Part shown: in pieces, positions 44,209 to 54,085 of the stretch
Layout: each line of letters begins with the position of its first letter
How positions within the stretch are numbered: the first letter of the stretch is position 1
Source of the DNA: Streptomyces nitrosporeus
GTDB taxonomy: Bacteria; Actinomycetota; Actinomycetes; Streptomycetales; Streptomycetaceae
Assembly (NCBI RefSeq): GCF_008704555.1
Contig: NZ_CP023702.1
Location: 2,914,001-2,978,000, forward strand
Length of the DNA stretch: 64,000 bases
Direction of reading: 5' to 3'
Translations under genes and position numbers: made by a program
Notes under the pieces: model-generated
The model's database searches: none
Told to the model about the DNA's origin: nothing
What the model saw: the letters and a program-made list of their open reading frames with translations, nothing else

Positions 44209-46765
44209 TCCCGCCTCCTTCTCCTTCCCGCAGGGACTTCCCCGCGGTGTTCCCGCCTGCTTCCCCGGTACGGGCCGCCGGACCGGCCGGCCCCGCACCG
44301 GCCGGTGTCCTCGCGTCCGTTCGTGTGCCGGCCGGTGTCCTCGCGTCCGCTCGCGTGCCGGGTCCCAGCAGCAGGCGCAGCACCGGGACCACCGCGTCCG
44401 CCCGCTCCTCGTCGAGGTCCGGGCCGAAGCCCGGGGCGGTGGCACCGGCCGGGCCGGGAGCGCCGCCGGGGTGCGGCCCGCGCCGCACGAGGCCGCCCAG
44501 CGTGCGGCGTACTCCTGGTTCGTACGCCGAGAACGTGCGGCGGAGGAGGGGCAGCACAGCGGTGAATGCCTCGGCGGGCATACCGGTCAGCCAGTCGTCG
44601 ACGAGGGCCAGGAGCCGCTCGTCGTGGACGAGCAGCATCCCGCCGCCGGCCGCCACCCCCAGGAAGCCTTCCGCCCAGGCCGCCGCGTCGGGTGGCGGAG
44701 TGCCCGGTGAGAGGGCGAGGCCCATCAGCCGGGCCACCCGGTCCGGGGTGAGTCCGCCGTCGTCGAGGAGCAGCCGGGCGGCACGGCCCCGGACCAGGCC
44801 GGCCACCGCCTCCCGGCCGGCCAGCTCGCGCAGGACCCCGCGCCAGCGCCCCCGCAGCCCGTCCCTCACCCTGCCGCCGGTGGCCGTGCCGCCCTCTCCG
44901 GCCTCCTCCGGTCCCGGCGCCCGCGTCCCTCCTCCGGTGAGCAGCGCCACCGCGGTGTGCACCTCGTCGAGGCGGCGGCACTGCTCCTGGGCGGCGTCGG
45001 GGCCGAGGCCGGTGCAGGCGGACGGCAGGCCGACGCAGACGCGTCCGGCGAGACCGGCGGCCACCTCGGTGAGGGCCGTGGTGTCCGTGGACCGCACGTC
45101 CCCGTACCGCAGTGAACGGGCCAGTGCCGGGAGCGCGTCCGCGAGGTGGCCGACGTCCGCGTCGAGGGCGGCACGGTCCGCGAGCGCGCCCATGACGACA
45201 CCCAGGGCGTCCGGCAGCCCGGCCAGGAGGCACCGCTCCGCGAGGAGGGCGACCTCGGCGAGTGTGGCCGCCGACACCGCGTCGGCCCCGGCCCTGGCCG
45301 TCGCGGCGGAAAGCACCGTGGTCCCCCACACGCCGGCTTCCGCGACTTCGACGAACAGTTCGGGCCGCCAGTGCAGCCGCCAGCTCTCCCTGAACGTGCC
45401 CGTGCTGCCCCGCCCCGCCACGGTCTCGCCCCAGCCGATGCCGAGGAGCCGCAACCGGTGCAGGAGTCTGCTGCGGGCGGCGTCGGTGTCCTTGCGCAGG
45501 TCGAGCTCCAGGTCCCGCCGGTCCGCTTCCGGGCGGAGCCGTAGAGCGCGCTGCTGCGCGGCCAGGTCTCGCTGGAGCGGCGCCGCGGGGGCCGTCTCCG
45601 GGACCTCGCCGAGCACCTGGCCGACGACCAGCCGGTCCCGCACCAGCGCGAGGGGGACGTCGGAACCACCGCACATGACGGCACGGATCGCGTCGGTCGC
45701 CTCGGGGAGCCCGGCGGCCGGGCGGCCCCGGACCGCCGCCAGCGCCCCGGCGAGACGCACCGCCTCGACCACGTCGGCGGGCGAGACGGGGTGGTCCTCC
45801 TCCCGCAGCAGCCCGGCGGCCTTCGTCATCCAGTGTTCGAGTGTCCGCTCCCGGGTCCCGAAGAGGTGGCCGTACCAGCCGGGTGACTCGATGCCCGCCC
45901 CGTATCCGCTGTGCCGGGCCAGCCTGCGGTTGGTCCAGGGGACCCAGGTCGTCCTGACCCTGGTCTTGGGGATCCCCTTGAGCAGTGCCTTGTCGGCGGC
46001 GATCGTCGTCCGCGCCGTGAGGGCGGGGGCGTGCCAGGCGCCGCAGACCACGGCGACCGCGTCCCCGAACTCCTTGCGGGCGGCCCGCACCTTCAGCCGC
46101 ATGTGCGCCTCCCGGACGGCGTCCCCGGGGTGCCCTCCGTCGCCGTACACCTCGCGCAGTGCGCCCATCGCCTCGGCGAGAGCGGCGAAGGAGGCCGGTA
46201 CGCCGTCTTCCGCGCCGTCCGCCGAGCGGTGCTCGACGACGTCCTCCCACCAGCGTTCCGCGTCGTCGTACCCCGCGGTGGCGGCCAGCACACCGACCGG
46301 GTCCATGGCACGGGCGTCGCCCGGGCCCGGCTCCGGTTGTCCGGGCACCGCCAGGCCGTACGCGGCCGGCAGGTCCATGAACCGCACCGGGACCCGCCGG
46401 TCCAGCGCCCACCGGATCGCCACCCACTCCGGGGAGAAGGCGGACATCGGCCAGAACGCGGCACGCTCGGGGTCGTCCACCGCATGGACCAGCAGCGCCA
46501 CCGGCGGTCTCATGCCCTCATGGGCGGCCAGCTCCACCAGGGCGTCGCCTTCCGGCGGCCCCTCGACGAGCACCGCTGCGGGGCGTACGTGGTCCAGTGC
46601 GGCCAGCACCGCCCGGGCGGACCCCGGGCCGTGGTGGCGCACGCCGAGCACATACGGTCCGCCCGGTGCCCCGGGGCCGCCTCCCACCGCACCGCCCCTC
46701 ACCGCACCGCCTTTCCGTACGCCGCCTTCCGCCGTACCGGCGCCGGGTCCGCGGTCGGCCGTCAT
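44189..46765 (-). CDS. DUF5682 family protein
   Basis: An 858-residue cytoplasmic protein. After a Gly-rich start of 35 residues it shows YVLGVRHHGPGSARAVLAAL, VLVEGPPEGDAL and RVPVRFMDLPAAYGL, the conserved N-terminal part, then VVCGAWHAPAL near 255. These His and Glu blocks recall the TraB/TIKI/ChaN-like fold; that relation is inference. The C-terminal two thirds are helical and Ala/Leu-rich. It overlaps the MoxR gene by 4 bases and the VWA gene by 20, so the three are made together. Related from memory to E. coli YehM. Function is unknown. Confidence 0.82.
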   Translation of the reverse strand: MTADRGPGAGTAEGGVRKGGAVRGGAVGGGPGAPGGPYVLGVRHHGPGSARAVLAALDHVRPAAVLVEGPPEGDALVELAAHEGMRPPVALLVHAVDDPERAAFWPMSAFSPEWVAIRWALDRRVPVRFMDLPAAYGLAVPGQPEPGPGDARAMDPVGVLAATAGYDDAERWWEDVVEHRSADGAEDGVPASFAALAEAMGALREVYGDGGHPGDAVREAHMRLKVRAARKEFGDAVAVVCGAWHAPALTARTTIAADKALLKGIPKTRVRTTWVPWTNRRLARHSGYGAGIESPGWYGHLFGTRERTLEHWMTKAAGLLREEDHPVSPADVVEAVRLAGALAAVRGRPAAGLPEATDAIRAVMCGGSDVPLALVRDRLVVGQVLGEVPETAPAAPLQRDLAAQQRALRLRPEADRRDLELDLRKDTDAARSRLLHRLRLLGIGWGETVAGRGSTGTFRESWRLHWRPELFVEVAEAGVWGTTVLSAATARAGADAVSAATLAEVALLAERCLLAGLPDALGVVMGALADRAALDADVGHLADALPALARSLRYGDVRSTDTTALTEVAAGLAGRVCVGLPSACTGLGPDAAQEQCRRLDEVHTAVALLTGGGTRAPGPEEAGEGGTATGGRVRDGLRGRWRGVLRELAGREAVAGLVRGRAARLLLDDGGLTPDRVARLMGLALSPGTPPPDAAAWAEGFLGVAAGGGMLLVHDERLLALVDDWLTGMPAEAFTAVLPLLRRTFSAYEPGVRRTLGGLVRRGPHPGGAPGPAGATAPGFGPDLDEERADAVVPVLRLLLGPGTRADARTPAGTRTDARTPAGAGPAGPAARTGEAGGNTAGKSLREGEGGGNDGDRA

Positions 46766-48000
46766 GCGGGGATCTCCCGGCAGGCACGGTAGAAGTCCTT
46801 CCAGCCGTCCCGCTCCCTGACCACGGTCTCCAGGTACTCCTGCCAGACGAGCCGGTCCGCCGCCGGATCCCGGACGACGGCGCCGTGGATGCCCGCCGCC
46901 ACGTCACCGGGCCGCAGGACACCGTCGCCGAAGTGCGCCGCGAGCGCCAGGCCACCGGTCACCACGGAAATCGCCTCGGCCGTGGACAGTGCCCCGGTAG
47001 GCGACTTGAGCCGGGTACGGCCGTCCGTGGTGACGCCGTCGCGCAGTTCGCGGAAGACCGTGACGACGCGTCGTATCTCCGCCGCTCCGTCGGGAGCGGG
47101 TGGCAGATCGAGCGAGCGGCCGATCTGTTCGACCCGACGGGACACGATGTCGACTTCTGCCTCGGCTGTGGCGGGCAGGGGCAGTACCACCGTGTTGAAG
47201 CGGCGGCGCAGGGCGCTGGAGAGCTCGTTGACACCGCGGTCGCGGTCGTTGGCCGTGGCGATGAGGTTGAAACCCGGCACGGCCTGGACCTCTTGGCCGA
47301 GCTCCGGGACGGGCAGGGTCTTCTCCGACAGGATCGTGATGAGCGCGTCCTGCACGTCGGCGGGGATACGGGTCAGTTCCTCGATCCTGACGATGGTCCC
47401 GCCGGCCATGGCCCGCATGACCGGGCTCGGCACGAGCGCTTCCTGGCCGGGGCCGCGGGCGAGCAGTTGCGCGTAGTTCCACCCGTAGCGGACGGCCTCC
47501 TCCGGGGTGCCCGCCGTGCCCTGGACGAGCAGGGTCGAGTCCCCGCTGACGGCTGCGGCGAGGTGCTCGGACACCCAGGTCTTCGCCGTGCCGGGCACAC
47601 CGAGCAGGAGCAGGGCCCGGTCGGTGGCGAGTGTGCTGACGGCGACTTCGACGATGCGGCGGGGGCCGACGTACTTCGGGGTGATCACGGTGCCGTCCCG
47701 GAGCGTGCCGCCGAGGAGGTAGGTGGCCACGGCCCATGGGGAGAGACGCCAACGGGCCGGACGCGGGCGGTCGTCGGCGGCGGCGAGCGCCGCCAGTTCG
47801 CCGGCGAATGCCTGCTCGGCGTGCGGTCTCAGCACGCCGTGCCCGCCGGCCGCCCCGATCGTGCCGGCCGTCGGCGCGGCGGTGGCCGTCGGCGCGGCGG
47901 TCGTCGGTGGGGTGGTGGTCGTCTGTGAGGTGGCGGTCGGCGGCGGGGTGGTGGCCGGCGCGGCAGTGGTCGGCGGGGTGGTGCGGACGGATTCGGACAC
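46762..48000 (-). CDS. MoxR-family AAA+ ATPase
   Basis: From GTG 48000 (GGAGGGGG upstream) the product has 412 residues. Residues 6-48 are a Thr/Pro/Ala low-complexity tail. The AAA core has Walker A GVPGTAKT at 134-141, a Walker B-like VRIEEL at about 204-209, the sensor NLIATANDRDRG and an arginine-finger region LSSALRRRFN. MoxR ATPases act with VWA proteins as chaperone-like remodelers. It heads the operon MoxR-DUF5682-VWA, and corresponds from memory to E. coli YehL. Confidence 0.9.
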   Translation of the reverse strand: MSESVRTTPPTTAAPATTPPPTATSQTTTTPPTTAAPTATAAPTAGTIGAAGGHGVLRPHAEQAFAGELAALAAADDRPRPARWRLSPWAVATYLLGGTLRDGTVITPKYVGPRRIVEVAVSTLATDRALLLLGVPGTAKTWVSEHLAAAVSGDSTLLVQGTAGTPEEAVRYGWNYAQLLARGPGQEALVPSPVMRAMAGGTIVRIEELTRIPADVQDALITILSEKTLPVPELGQEVQAVPGFNLIATANDRDRGVNELSSALRRRFNTVVLPLPATAEAEVDIVSRRVEQIGRSLDLPPAPDGAAEIRRVVTVFRELRDGVTTDGRTRLKSPTGALSTAEAISVVTGGLALAAHFGDGVLRPGDVAAGIHGAVVRDPAADRLVWQEYLETVVRERDGWKDFYRACREIPA

Positions 48001-48236
48001 GGTCAGGATCCCCCTCCAGATCGTTCGACCCGATGTGCTTTCCACCGTGCACCACGGCACTGACAATCGGCCCCCGCCCAGGACCGCACCAGGAGTGAAC
48101 CGTCTTCTCGGCACTGTGGGGAGACGGGGTGTCAGCAGGGGGCGGTCAGCACGGAAGAGAGCGTGAAAGACCGGCACCTGTCCGGTATTCCAGCAGGTCA
48201 CAGGCGTTGTCAGTGGTGCGTCCTACCGTGGACGGC
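48001..48236. promoter_or_regulatory. Divergent control region of the yeh-like cluster
   Basis: 236 bases between the MoxR start and the SWIM-protein start. All five genes of the module must be driven from here. It is AT-richer than the genes on each side near 48180-48235, with GGTCACAGGCGTTGTCAG a possible promoter stretch. No operator was recognised. Confidence 0.5.
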
Positions 48237-49706
48237 ATGTTGTTCAACGGGGGAGACCAAGGGCGCGCGGCTGCACCGGCCGTGCGCCTGACGGCAGAAC
48301 AGGTGATGGCGCTGGCGCCGGACGACGCGTCACGCGCGGCGGCCCGCAGGCTGGCCTCCGCCCGCCTGTGGTCCGAGGTGGGCGCGGCGGATCCAGGGGT
48401 GCTGTGGGGGCGGTGCGAGGACACCGTCGGCGGCTCGTGGCACACGGTGGCCGACAGCGTCGGGCCGGCGTATCTGTGCGACTGCCCGAGCCGGACGTCA
48501 CCCTGCGGGCACGCGCTGGGACTGCTGCTGCTGGGGGGCTCCGGTGATGCCGTGGCACGGGACCGGCCGCCGCCTTTCTGGGCGGCCGAGTGGCTGGAGG
48601 CCCGTCGTCGGGGGCCCGGAGGAGGGGCCGGGTCCCCGAAGGCGGGCGGCAGGACTGTCGCCGATCCGGAGGCCGCCGCCCGCCGGGCGGAGCGGCGGGC
48701 CGAGCGGGTCACCGGAGGCGTCATGGAGCTGGAACAGCGTCTCGCCGACCTGCTGCGCGGCGGGCTGGCGGCGGCGGACCGGCCGGGGTACGCCCTGTGG
48801 GAGGAGACGGCCGCCCGTATGGTCGATGCCCAGGCCCCCGGTCTCGCCTCGCGTGTGAGGGGGCTGGAGGGGGTCACGGCGTCCGGGCCGGACTGGCCGG
48901 TGCGGCTGCTGGAGGAGTGTGCGCTGCTGCATCTGCTGGACTCCGCCTGGCTGCGCCGGGAGCAGCTGCCCGCCCCGCTGGCCGCCACCGTCCGCACCCG
49001 GGTGGGGCTGACGGCCTCCGCCGGGGGGACGCCCGTCCGGGACGACTGGCTGGTCCTCGCTCGGTACGACACCCCGGACGGCAAGCTGACGGCCCGGCGC
49101 ACCTGGCTGTACGGCCGACGGTCCGGCCGTACGACGCTGCTGCTGTCCTTCGGGGCAGCTGGACGGCCGCCCGCGTACGCCTTCCCGGTGGGCGCGTCGG
49201 TCGATGCCGTCCTCGCTCCCCACTCCGGGGGCGGCCGGTTGCGGAGCGATCTGGTCGAGCGGTACGACCCGCCGTCCCGAGCGGTGCCGCCGCCTCCCGG
49301 AGGTTCGGTCACCGAGGCCACCGAGGCGTACGGGCGGGCCCTGAGGGACGATCCCTGGCTGGATTCCTGGCCGGCCGTCCTGCGCGAGGTCATACCCGTG
49401 CCGTCGAAGGACGGCTGGCAGCTGGTGGGAGCGTCGGACGGCCTGGCCCTGCCGGTGGTTCCGGCCGCCCTGTCCCGCCCCGGTCTGTGGAAGCTCGTCG
49501 CGGTCGCCGGCGGCGGCCCCGTATCGGTCTTCGGCGAATGCGGCCACCGGGGGTTCGACCCGCTGGCGATCTGGGCCACCGGCACCACTACGGAGACGCA
49601 CACCGTCCCTGGCCCCGATACCGGCAGCGGCCCCGGATCAGTTCCAGGTTCCGGTCCAGGTGCGGGGAACGGCACCGGCGGCTCCGGAATCGTCTCGCTG
49701 GTCTGA
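48237..49706 (+). CDS. SWIM zinc-finger protein of yeh-like cluster
   Basis: A 489-residue protein. The SWIM motif is YLCDCPSRTSPCGHAL with C81, C83, C90 and H92, the CxCxnCxH zinc ligands that bind DNA or protein. Residues 180-480 hold a conserved domain with EECALLHLLDSAWLRR and a C-terminal GLWKLVAVAGGGPVSVFGEC. It is divergent from the MoxR operon and followed by DUF5691. From memory related to E. coli YehQ. The last 40 residues are a Gly/Pro/Ser tail. Confidence 0.85.
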   Translation: MLFNGGDQGRAAAPAVRLTAEQVMALAPDDASRAAARRLASARLWSEVGAADPGVLWGRCEDTVGGSWHTVADSVGPAYLCDCPSRTSPCGHALGLLLLGGSGDAVARDRPPPFWAAEWLEARRRGPGGGAGSPKAGGRTVADPEAAARRAERRAERVTGGVMELEQRLADLLRGGLAAADRPGYALWEETAARMVDAQAPGLASRVRGLEGVTASGPDWPVRLLEECALLHLLDSAWLRREQLPAPLAATVRTRVGLTASAGGTPVRDDWLVLARYDTPDGKLTARRTWLYGRRSGRTTLLLSFGAAGRPPAYAFPVGASVDAVLAPHSGGGRLRSDLVERYDPPSRAVPPPPGGSVTEATEAYGRALRDDPWLDSWPAVLREVIPVPSKDGWQLVGASDGLALPVVPAALSRPGLWKLVAVAGGGPVSVFGECGHRGFDPLAIWATGTTTETHTVPGPDTGSGPGSVPGSGPGAGNGTGGSGIVSLV

Positions 49707-49771
49707 CAGGCCGCCGCCCGCCCTCGCTCCCGCTCACCCCGCTCGGCCGATCGGCATCGGAGAGGACCCAT

Positions 49772-51733
49772 ATGCCCACCACCACGGCGATCAGGACCTC
49801 GGCATCGGCTGCGGGCAGGCCCCCGGCCGGGGCTTCGGACCGGGCTTCGGATTCCTGCCCGGCTCCGGCCGCCGCCGGCAGGCTCGCGCGCCCTGTGACC
49901 GCGGCGGGAGCCGACGCCGGGGCGGAGTCCCTGTCCGAAACAGAGGGCCCCTTCCAGGCGGAGGCCGGACCGGGGACCGGCGCTCGGACCGGGACCACGC
50001 CCGCGACCGCTCCGGAGACCGGGGCGGGGGCGCGATCCGCCCCGGAGACTGCCGTCCCCTGGGACGAGCTGGTCACCTCGGCGCTCCTGGGCACGGACCG
50101 CCGGCCGTTGCGGGCGGGCCCCGGGCTGCCGGACGGCCCGGCGTCCTTGCTGCGGGCGGCGGCTCTGCACACGGTACGGCGCCGGGCGGCGCTTCGGCCG
50201 GCCGCAGGTCCGCCCCTGCCCGAGCCGGCGCCCGTCGACCCCCGTCCGCCGCTGCCCGCGGCCGCTCGGCGCCGGCTCGCCCAGCTGCTGGCGGACCGGA
50301 CCGCACCGGCCGGCGGGGGGCGCCGGGGCGCGGCCCCCGACCTCACCGAGCTCATCCCCCAGTGGCTGGTGACGGCAGGTGAACGCGGATTCCGCGCGCC
50401 GCCCGAGTTGTTGCCCGCCCTGCTGGACGCGGCCAGGGCCCGGACGGACCTGCGCCCGCACGTGCTGGCGTTCGCGGGGCCTCGTGGTCTCTGGCTGGCG
50501 AGGTCGAACCCGGAGTGGAGGTTCGCTCTGCGCGCCACCACGACCGGCGCCGGGCGCGCTGTCACCGAGGGCCCGGAGGCGGTGCTCCGCCTCTGGGAGG
50601 AGGGGCTGTTCGCGGAACGCGTGGCGCTGCTCGGAGCGGTGCGGGCGCAGGATCCCGCTGCCGGGCGGGCCTTGCTCTCCGGCACATGGTCCGCGGAGCG
50701 GGCGGAGGACCGGCTGTTGTTCCTCGATTCCCTCCGCTCGGATCTCGGTGAGGACGACGAGCCCTTCCTTGAGGCGGCGTTGGCGGACCGGAGCCGTAAT
50801 GTCCGGGCCACAGCCGCGGAATTGCTGTCCGCACTGCCCGGCTCGGCGTTGGCCCGGCGGATGGCGGTACGTGCGGCGACCTGCGTGAATCCCGACCGTA
50901 CGGGTGACAGGGCGGCCATCGCCGTGGAGGCCCCGCACGAATGCGACGCCGCCATGCAGCGGGACGGGGTGATCCCGGCACCACCCTCCGGGCGCGGTGA
51001 ACGGTCCTGGTGGCTGGGCCAGTTGGTGGAGGCGGCACCTCTCGGCTTCTGGTGTGAGCGGTTCGGCGGCCGTAGCGCCCAGGAGATCGTCGCCCTGCCG
51101 GTGGCGGACGGCTGGGAGGGGGAGCTGCACGCGGCATGGTGCCGGGCCGCCGTGCGGCAGCGGAATCCCGAGTGGGCCAGGGCCTTGCTGGGCGTCCCCT
51201 CGACGCCCCCGGCGAACGGACCGGGTACCGCCTCCCTCTCGGAGAGGTCGCAGCTTCTGGCCACCCTGCCCTCCGCCGAACGGGCTGACTGGGTAGCCGG
51301 TTTCATAGCCGCGCACGGCCTGTCCGAGGCGTTCCAGCTGCTCGGAGTCTGCGCGGTGCCATGGGCGGGGCCGCTGGGCAGGTCGGTGGTCGACGCCCTG
51401 GACATCGCCCGGGACGCGGGAAGTTATCCGTGGAGCTTCAGTGGCGTGATGGGACTCGCCGAGCGCTGCCTCGACCCGGCGGAAGCGGACCGGCTGGAGG
51501 TGCTCACCACGGCGCGGGACGAACCGGAGGACGCTTCGCCGGGCGCGGGTGGCTACTGGTCGGAAGCCTTCCGGCGCTTGGTGTCCACCCTGCGCCTTCG
51601 TGCCGCCATGAGTGCCGAACTGACCCCGGCCCGACAGCGGGGCGAACCGGATCCGGACCGAGAAGACCGAGAAGGCCGAGAAAGCCAAGAGGGTCGAGAG
51701 GACCGAGGAAGCCGGGAAGAGCGAGGAGTCTGA
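49772..51733 (+). CDS. DUF5691 family protein
   Basis: A 653-residue protein from ATG 49772, with GGAGAGG upstream. The first 90 residues are Ala/Gly/Ser-rich; the conserved part starts at WDELVTSALLGTDRR. It goes on with HEAT-like helical repeats, for instance LLGAVRAQDPAAGRALL and PFLEAALADRSRNVRATAAE, and ends in a charged RE/RED repeat tail. DUF5691 genes follow SWIM genes in many genomes. Function is unknown; the repeats suggest a scaffold. Confidence 0.82.
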   Translation: MPTTTAIRTSASAAGRPPAGASDRASDSCPAPAAAGRLARPVTAAGADAGAESLSETEGPFQAEAGPGTGARTGTTPATAPETGAGARSAPETAVPWDELVTSALLGTDRRPLRAGPGLPDGPASLLRAAALHTVRRRAALRPAAGPPLPEPAPVDPRPPLPAAARRRLAQLLADRTAPAGGGRRGAAPDLTELIPQWLVTAGERGFRAPPELLPALLDAARARTDLRPHVLAFAGPRGLWLARSNPEWRFALRATTTGAGRAVTEGPEAVLRLWEEGLFAERVALLGAVRAQDPAAGRALLSGTWSAERAEDRLLFLDSLRSDLGEDDEPFLEAALADRSRNVRATAAELLSALPGSALARRMAVRAATCVNPDRTGDRAAIAVEAPHECDAAMQRDGVIPAPPSGRGERSWWLGQLVEAAPLGFWCERFGGRSAQEIVALPVADGWEGELHAAWCRAAVRQRNPEWARALLGVPSTPPANGPGTASLSERSQLLATLPSAERADWVAGFIAAHGLSEAFQLLGVCAVPWAGPLGRSVVDALDIARDAGSYPWSFSGVMGLAERCLDPAEADRLEVLTTARDEPEDASPGAGGYWSEAFRRLVSTLRLRAAMSAELTPARQRGEPDPDREDREGRESQEGREDRGSREERGV

Positions 51734-52221
51734 GCAGGGCGGGTCGAGCTGGGCCGACGGAGCTTCCAGCGGACGCCTCCGGCCATCGTGAGCCGGGCAT
51801 CCCTTTCGTCCGGATCTCTTACGGACGGAGAGCGGCCCGGGGCCCAGAGGCCCGGAGCCTCAAAGGGTCCAAGAACGCAAGGGCCATGGGCTCGGGGGAC
51901 GATGCCCCCTGGTGCTCCGGCGGGCGCGCCGACGTCGGCCCGTGACAGGCCGACGAGGACGCCGGGGGCACACCCCGCCCGGCTTCAGCAGGCAGAGCCA
52001 GAGCGGGCGGACAGTCGGCCCGCCCCACGCTCCGGCCCGCCGCTCCGCACTCCGGTCCGCTTTACGCCCCGGCCCGCCCCGTACTCCGGGCCGCTCCACG
52101 CTCCGGTCCGCTCCGTACTCCGGGCCGGTGCGCTCGGTGCCTGGGACGGACCGAAGCCGGAGCCTCCCCCGCCGGGGCAGTCCCCCAGGGAGACGCCCGA
52201 GCAGAGGGGGACCGGGGCGGC
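51734..52221. other. Intergenic region with GC-rich direct repeats
   Basis: 488 bases without a recognisable gene between DUF5691 and icmB. The stretch 52020-52140 repeats CTCCGGTCCGCT and GTACTCCGGGCCG several times, and CCGCTCCACGCTCCGG is related. It may act as a transcript end for both sides; no clear stem was chosen. Confidence 0.5.
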
Positions 52222-52635
52222 TCAGGCCTCTGCCGGCTGACGGACGTGGGCGTTCACCCAGTCCACGATGGAGGCCGTCGTCGCGCCGGGCGTGAAGATC
52301 TCCGCCACGCCCTTCTCCTTCAGCGGTGCGATGTCCGCCTCGGGGATGATGCCGCCGCCGAAGACCTTGATGTCCTCCGCGTCGCGCTCCTTCAGCAACT
52401 CGATGACCTTGGCGAACAGCGTGTTGTGCGCACCCGAGAGGATCGAGAGGCCGATCGCGTCGGCATCCTCCTGGATCGCGGTGTCCACGATCTGTTCAGG
52501 GGTCTGGTGCAGCCCCGTATAGATGACCTCCATGCCCGCGTCCCGCAGCGCCCGCGCGATCACCTTGGCCCCGCGGTCGTGGCCGTCGAGACCCGGCTTG
52601 GCCACCACCACACGGATCGGACCGGTCACACCCAT
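52222..52635 (-). CDS. icmB: B12-binding small subunit of isobutyryl-CoA mutase
   Basis: From the second of two ATGs (52635) the product has 137 residues, the length of IcmB. The cobalamin-binding motif is DGHDRG (DxHxxG), followed by GLSILSGAH and [10 protein letters not shown], the SxL and GG motifs of methylmalonyl-CoA mutase-type B12 domains. It pairs in trans with the large subunit IcmA, which is not in this window. The enzyme interconverts isobutyryl-CoA and butyryl-CoA. GGAGG lies 5 bases before the ATG. Confidence 0.9.
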   Translation of the reverse strand: MGVTGPIRVVVAKPGLDGHDRGAKVIARALRDAGMEVIYTGLHQTPEQIVDTAIQEDADAIGLSILSGAHNTLFAKVIELLKERDAEDIKVFGGGIIPEADIAPLKEKGVAEIFTPGATTASIVDWVNAHVRQPAEA

Positions 52636-53289
52636 CATTGCCTCCACACGCCTCTCCCGTCCCTGACAGGCCGGGTATGTGAACGAACGTTATCCACAGC
52701 ATCCCGCACCGTCTCGTTTCGCGGTGGACGGGGAGGGGGAAATCACACAGGGGACATGCTCGCCGAGCGTCATCCCCCGCAGCCCGCCTGCCGCGTGGGG
52801 GGCCGCCGCAGGAGAGCCGCACGAGGTCGTCGTGTCACCGCGCCGTCAGCCGCACGGCACGGTGACACGGCCCAGGCCTGGGCCCGCGCTCCGTTTGCCC
52901 AGGCTCCGTTCGCCCAGGACAGGGCTCCGCCTCCCCGTGGCTCCCGTAACGGCATGCGGACCGGGCCTTCCTGCCCCGCATGCCGTGCAGGAGGTAGGAC
53001 GATGGGGGTCCTCCCCCTCCCCCGTAGCCGTCCTGGCCGTGCCGACACCCGCCCTGGCCGTCATCCGCACCGGTCAGGGCCGCCGCGCTCGAATTCGCGA
53101 CCCTCGCCGCACACACACTGATCTACCTTTCAGGGCCTCTTCCCGAGCGCCGGGGCCCTTCGCGCCGCCCCGCGCGAAAGCTCCAGCGGCCCCGAAAACC
53201 CCGGCCTCACCAAAAACCCAGGCTCCTCCGGAAACACCGCACACCCTGGAGACCACCACCGGCGCCCCCGGCCTCCGTCCCCGGCGGTG
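52636..53289. other. Intergenic region upstream of icmB
   Basis: About 650 bases with no convincing gene. Near 52680-52700 AT-rich DNA (GAACGAACGTTATCC) probably holds the icmB promoter. From 53100 on it turns into codon-like but degenerate Pro/Ala-rich sequence, perhaps the lost 5' part of the adjacent dead lipase gene. Confidence 0.4.
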
Positions 53290-53940
53290 AGCACAGCGCC
53301 GAACGCGGCGACCGACCCGACTGCCGAACCGCCGACGACCCGTTTCTTCCGCTGCACGGCTCCCTCGGCAACCGCTCGGTCTTCGTACTGCTGCCTGCTG
53401 CGCCGTTCGCTCGCCCGGCACGGCTGGCACCACCTGGAATCGCTCAACTGCCCGTCGCCGGCCTGCGGCACCCGCGCCACGGCCGAGTTGCCGGGCCGGC
53501 CTGTGGACGAGATCCACGCCAGCACCGGGTACCGCGCGATCGGCATCGTGGGCCACAGTCTGGGCGGCCCGATCGCCCGGTACTACGTACGGCGGCCCGG
53601 CGGCGACCGCCGGGCACGCGCCCTCGTCACGCCCGGCACTCCACACTCCACACGACGGTACGGCGGTCGCCCCGCCGACCGGGGCGCACCCCACCGTCCG
53701 GCAGAGGCGCAGCGGATCCGACCTCATCGAGGGACTACGCCTTCCCGCCCCGGGCTGCCGAACCCGGCTCATCAGCTTCTGGAGCGAACTGGACCGGATG
53801 ATGCCGCCGATCGAGACCGCCCGCGTCGATCACCCGGACCTCGGCACACCCGATGTCCGCGTCACCGGGACCGGGACCGGCCATCTGGCGCTTCCGGCCC
53901 ATTCGGCGGTCGCCGCCGCGGTGCGCAGGAACCTCGGATC
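53290..53940 (+). pseudogene. Decayed alpha/beta-hydrolase (lipase/esterase) gene
   Basis: Parts of one lipase lie in different frames. One frame gives LRRSLARHGWHHLESLN, then the nucleophile elbow VGHSLGGPIARYYV and ALVTPGTPHS. After about 53655 the homology moves to another frame: SGSDLIEGLRLPAPGCRTR, FWSELDRMM and TGHLALPAHSAVAA with the catalytic His. A further shift lies near 53385, after GNRSVFVLL. At least two frameshifts and no start make it non-functional. Confidence 0.75.
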
Positions 53941-53999
53941 CGCCGCCGGCCAGATGTCCGGCGCCTCCACCACAGGCCCCCTAGCGGGCACCCACCCTC

Positions 54000-54085
54000 A
54001 CGGACATCTCGGCCGCGGACATCTCGGCCGCGAGCACCTCGGCCGCGGCCACCTTCGCCACAGGCACCTCCGCCACGGATATCTC
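54000..54085 (+). repeat. Short tandem repeats at the end of the dead lipase gene
   Basis: GGACATCTCGGCCGCG and close variants (GAGCACCTCGGCCGCG, GGCACCTCCGCCACGG) follow each other five to six times with a period of about 15-17 bases. They extend the lipase frame past its natural end. Confidence 0.65.

Noticed and set aside
48146..51688. 1180-codon minus-strand frame over the SWIM and DUF5691 genes
   Set aside because: Shadow frame with low-complexity Arg/Ser/Pro content; the plus-strand genes have motifs and ribosome sites.
53074..53772. Minus-strand frame over the dead lipase gene
   Set aside because: No domain was recognised and it is antisense to clear lipase motifs.
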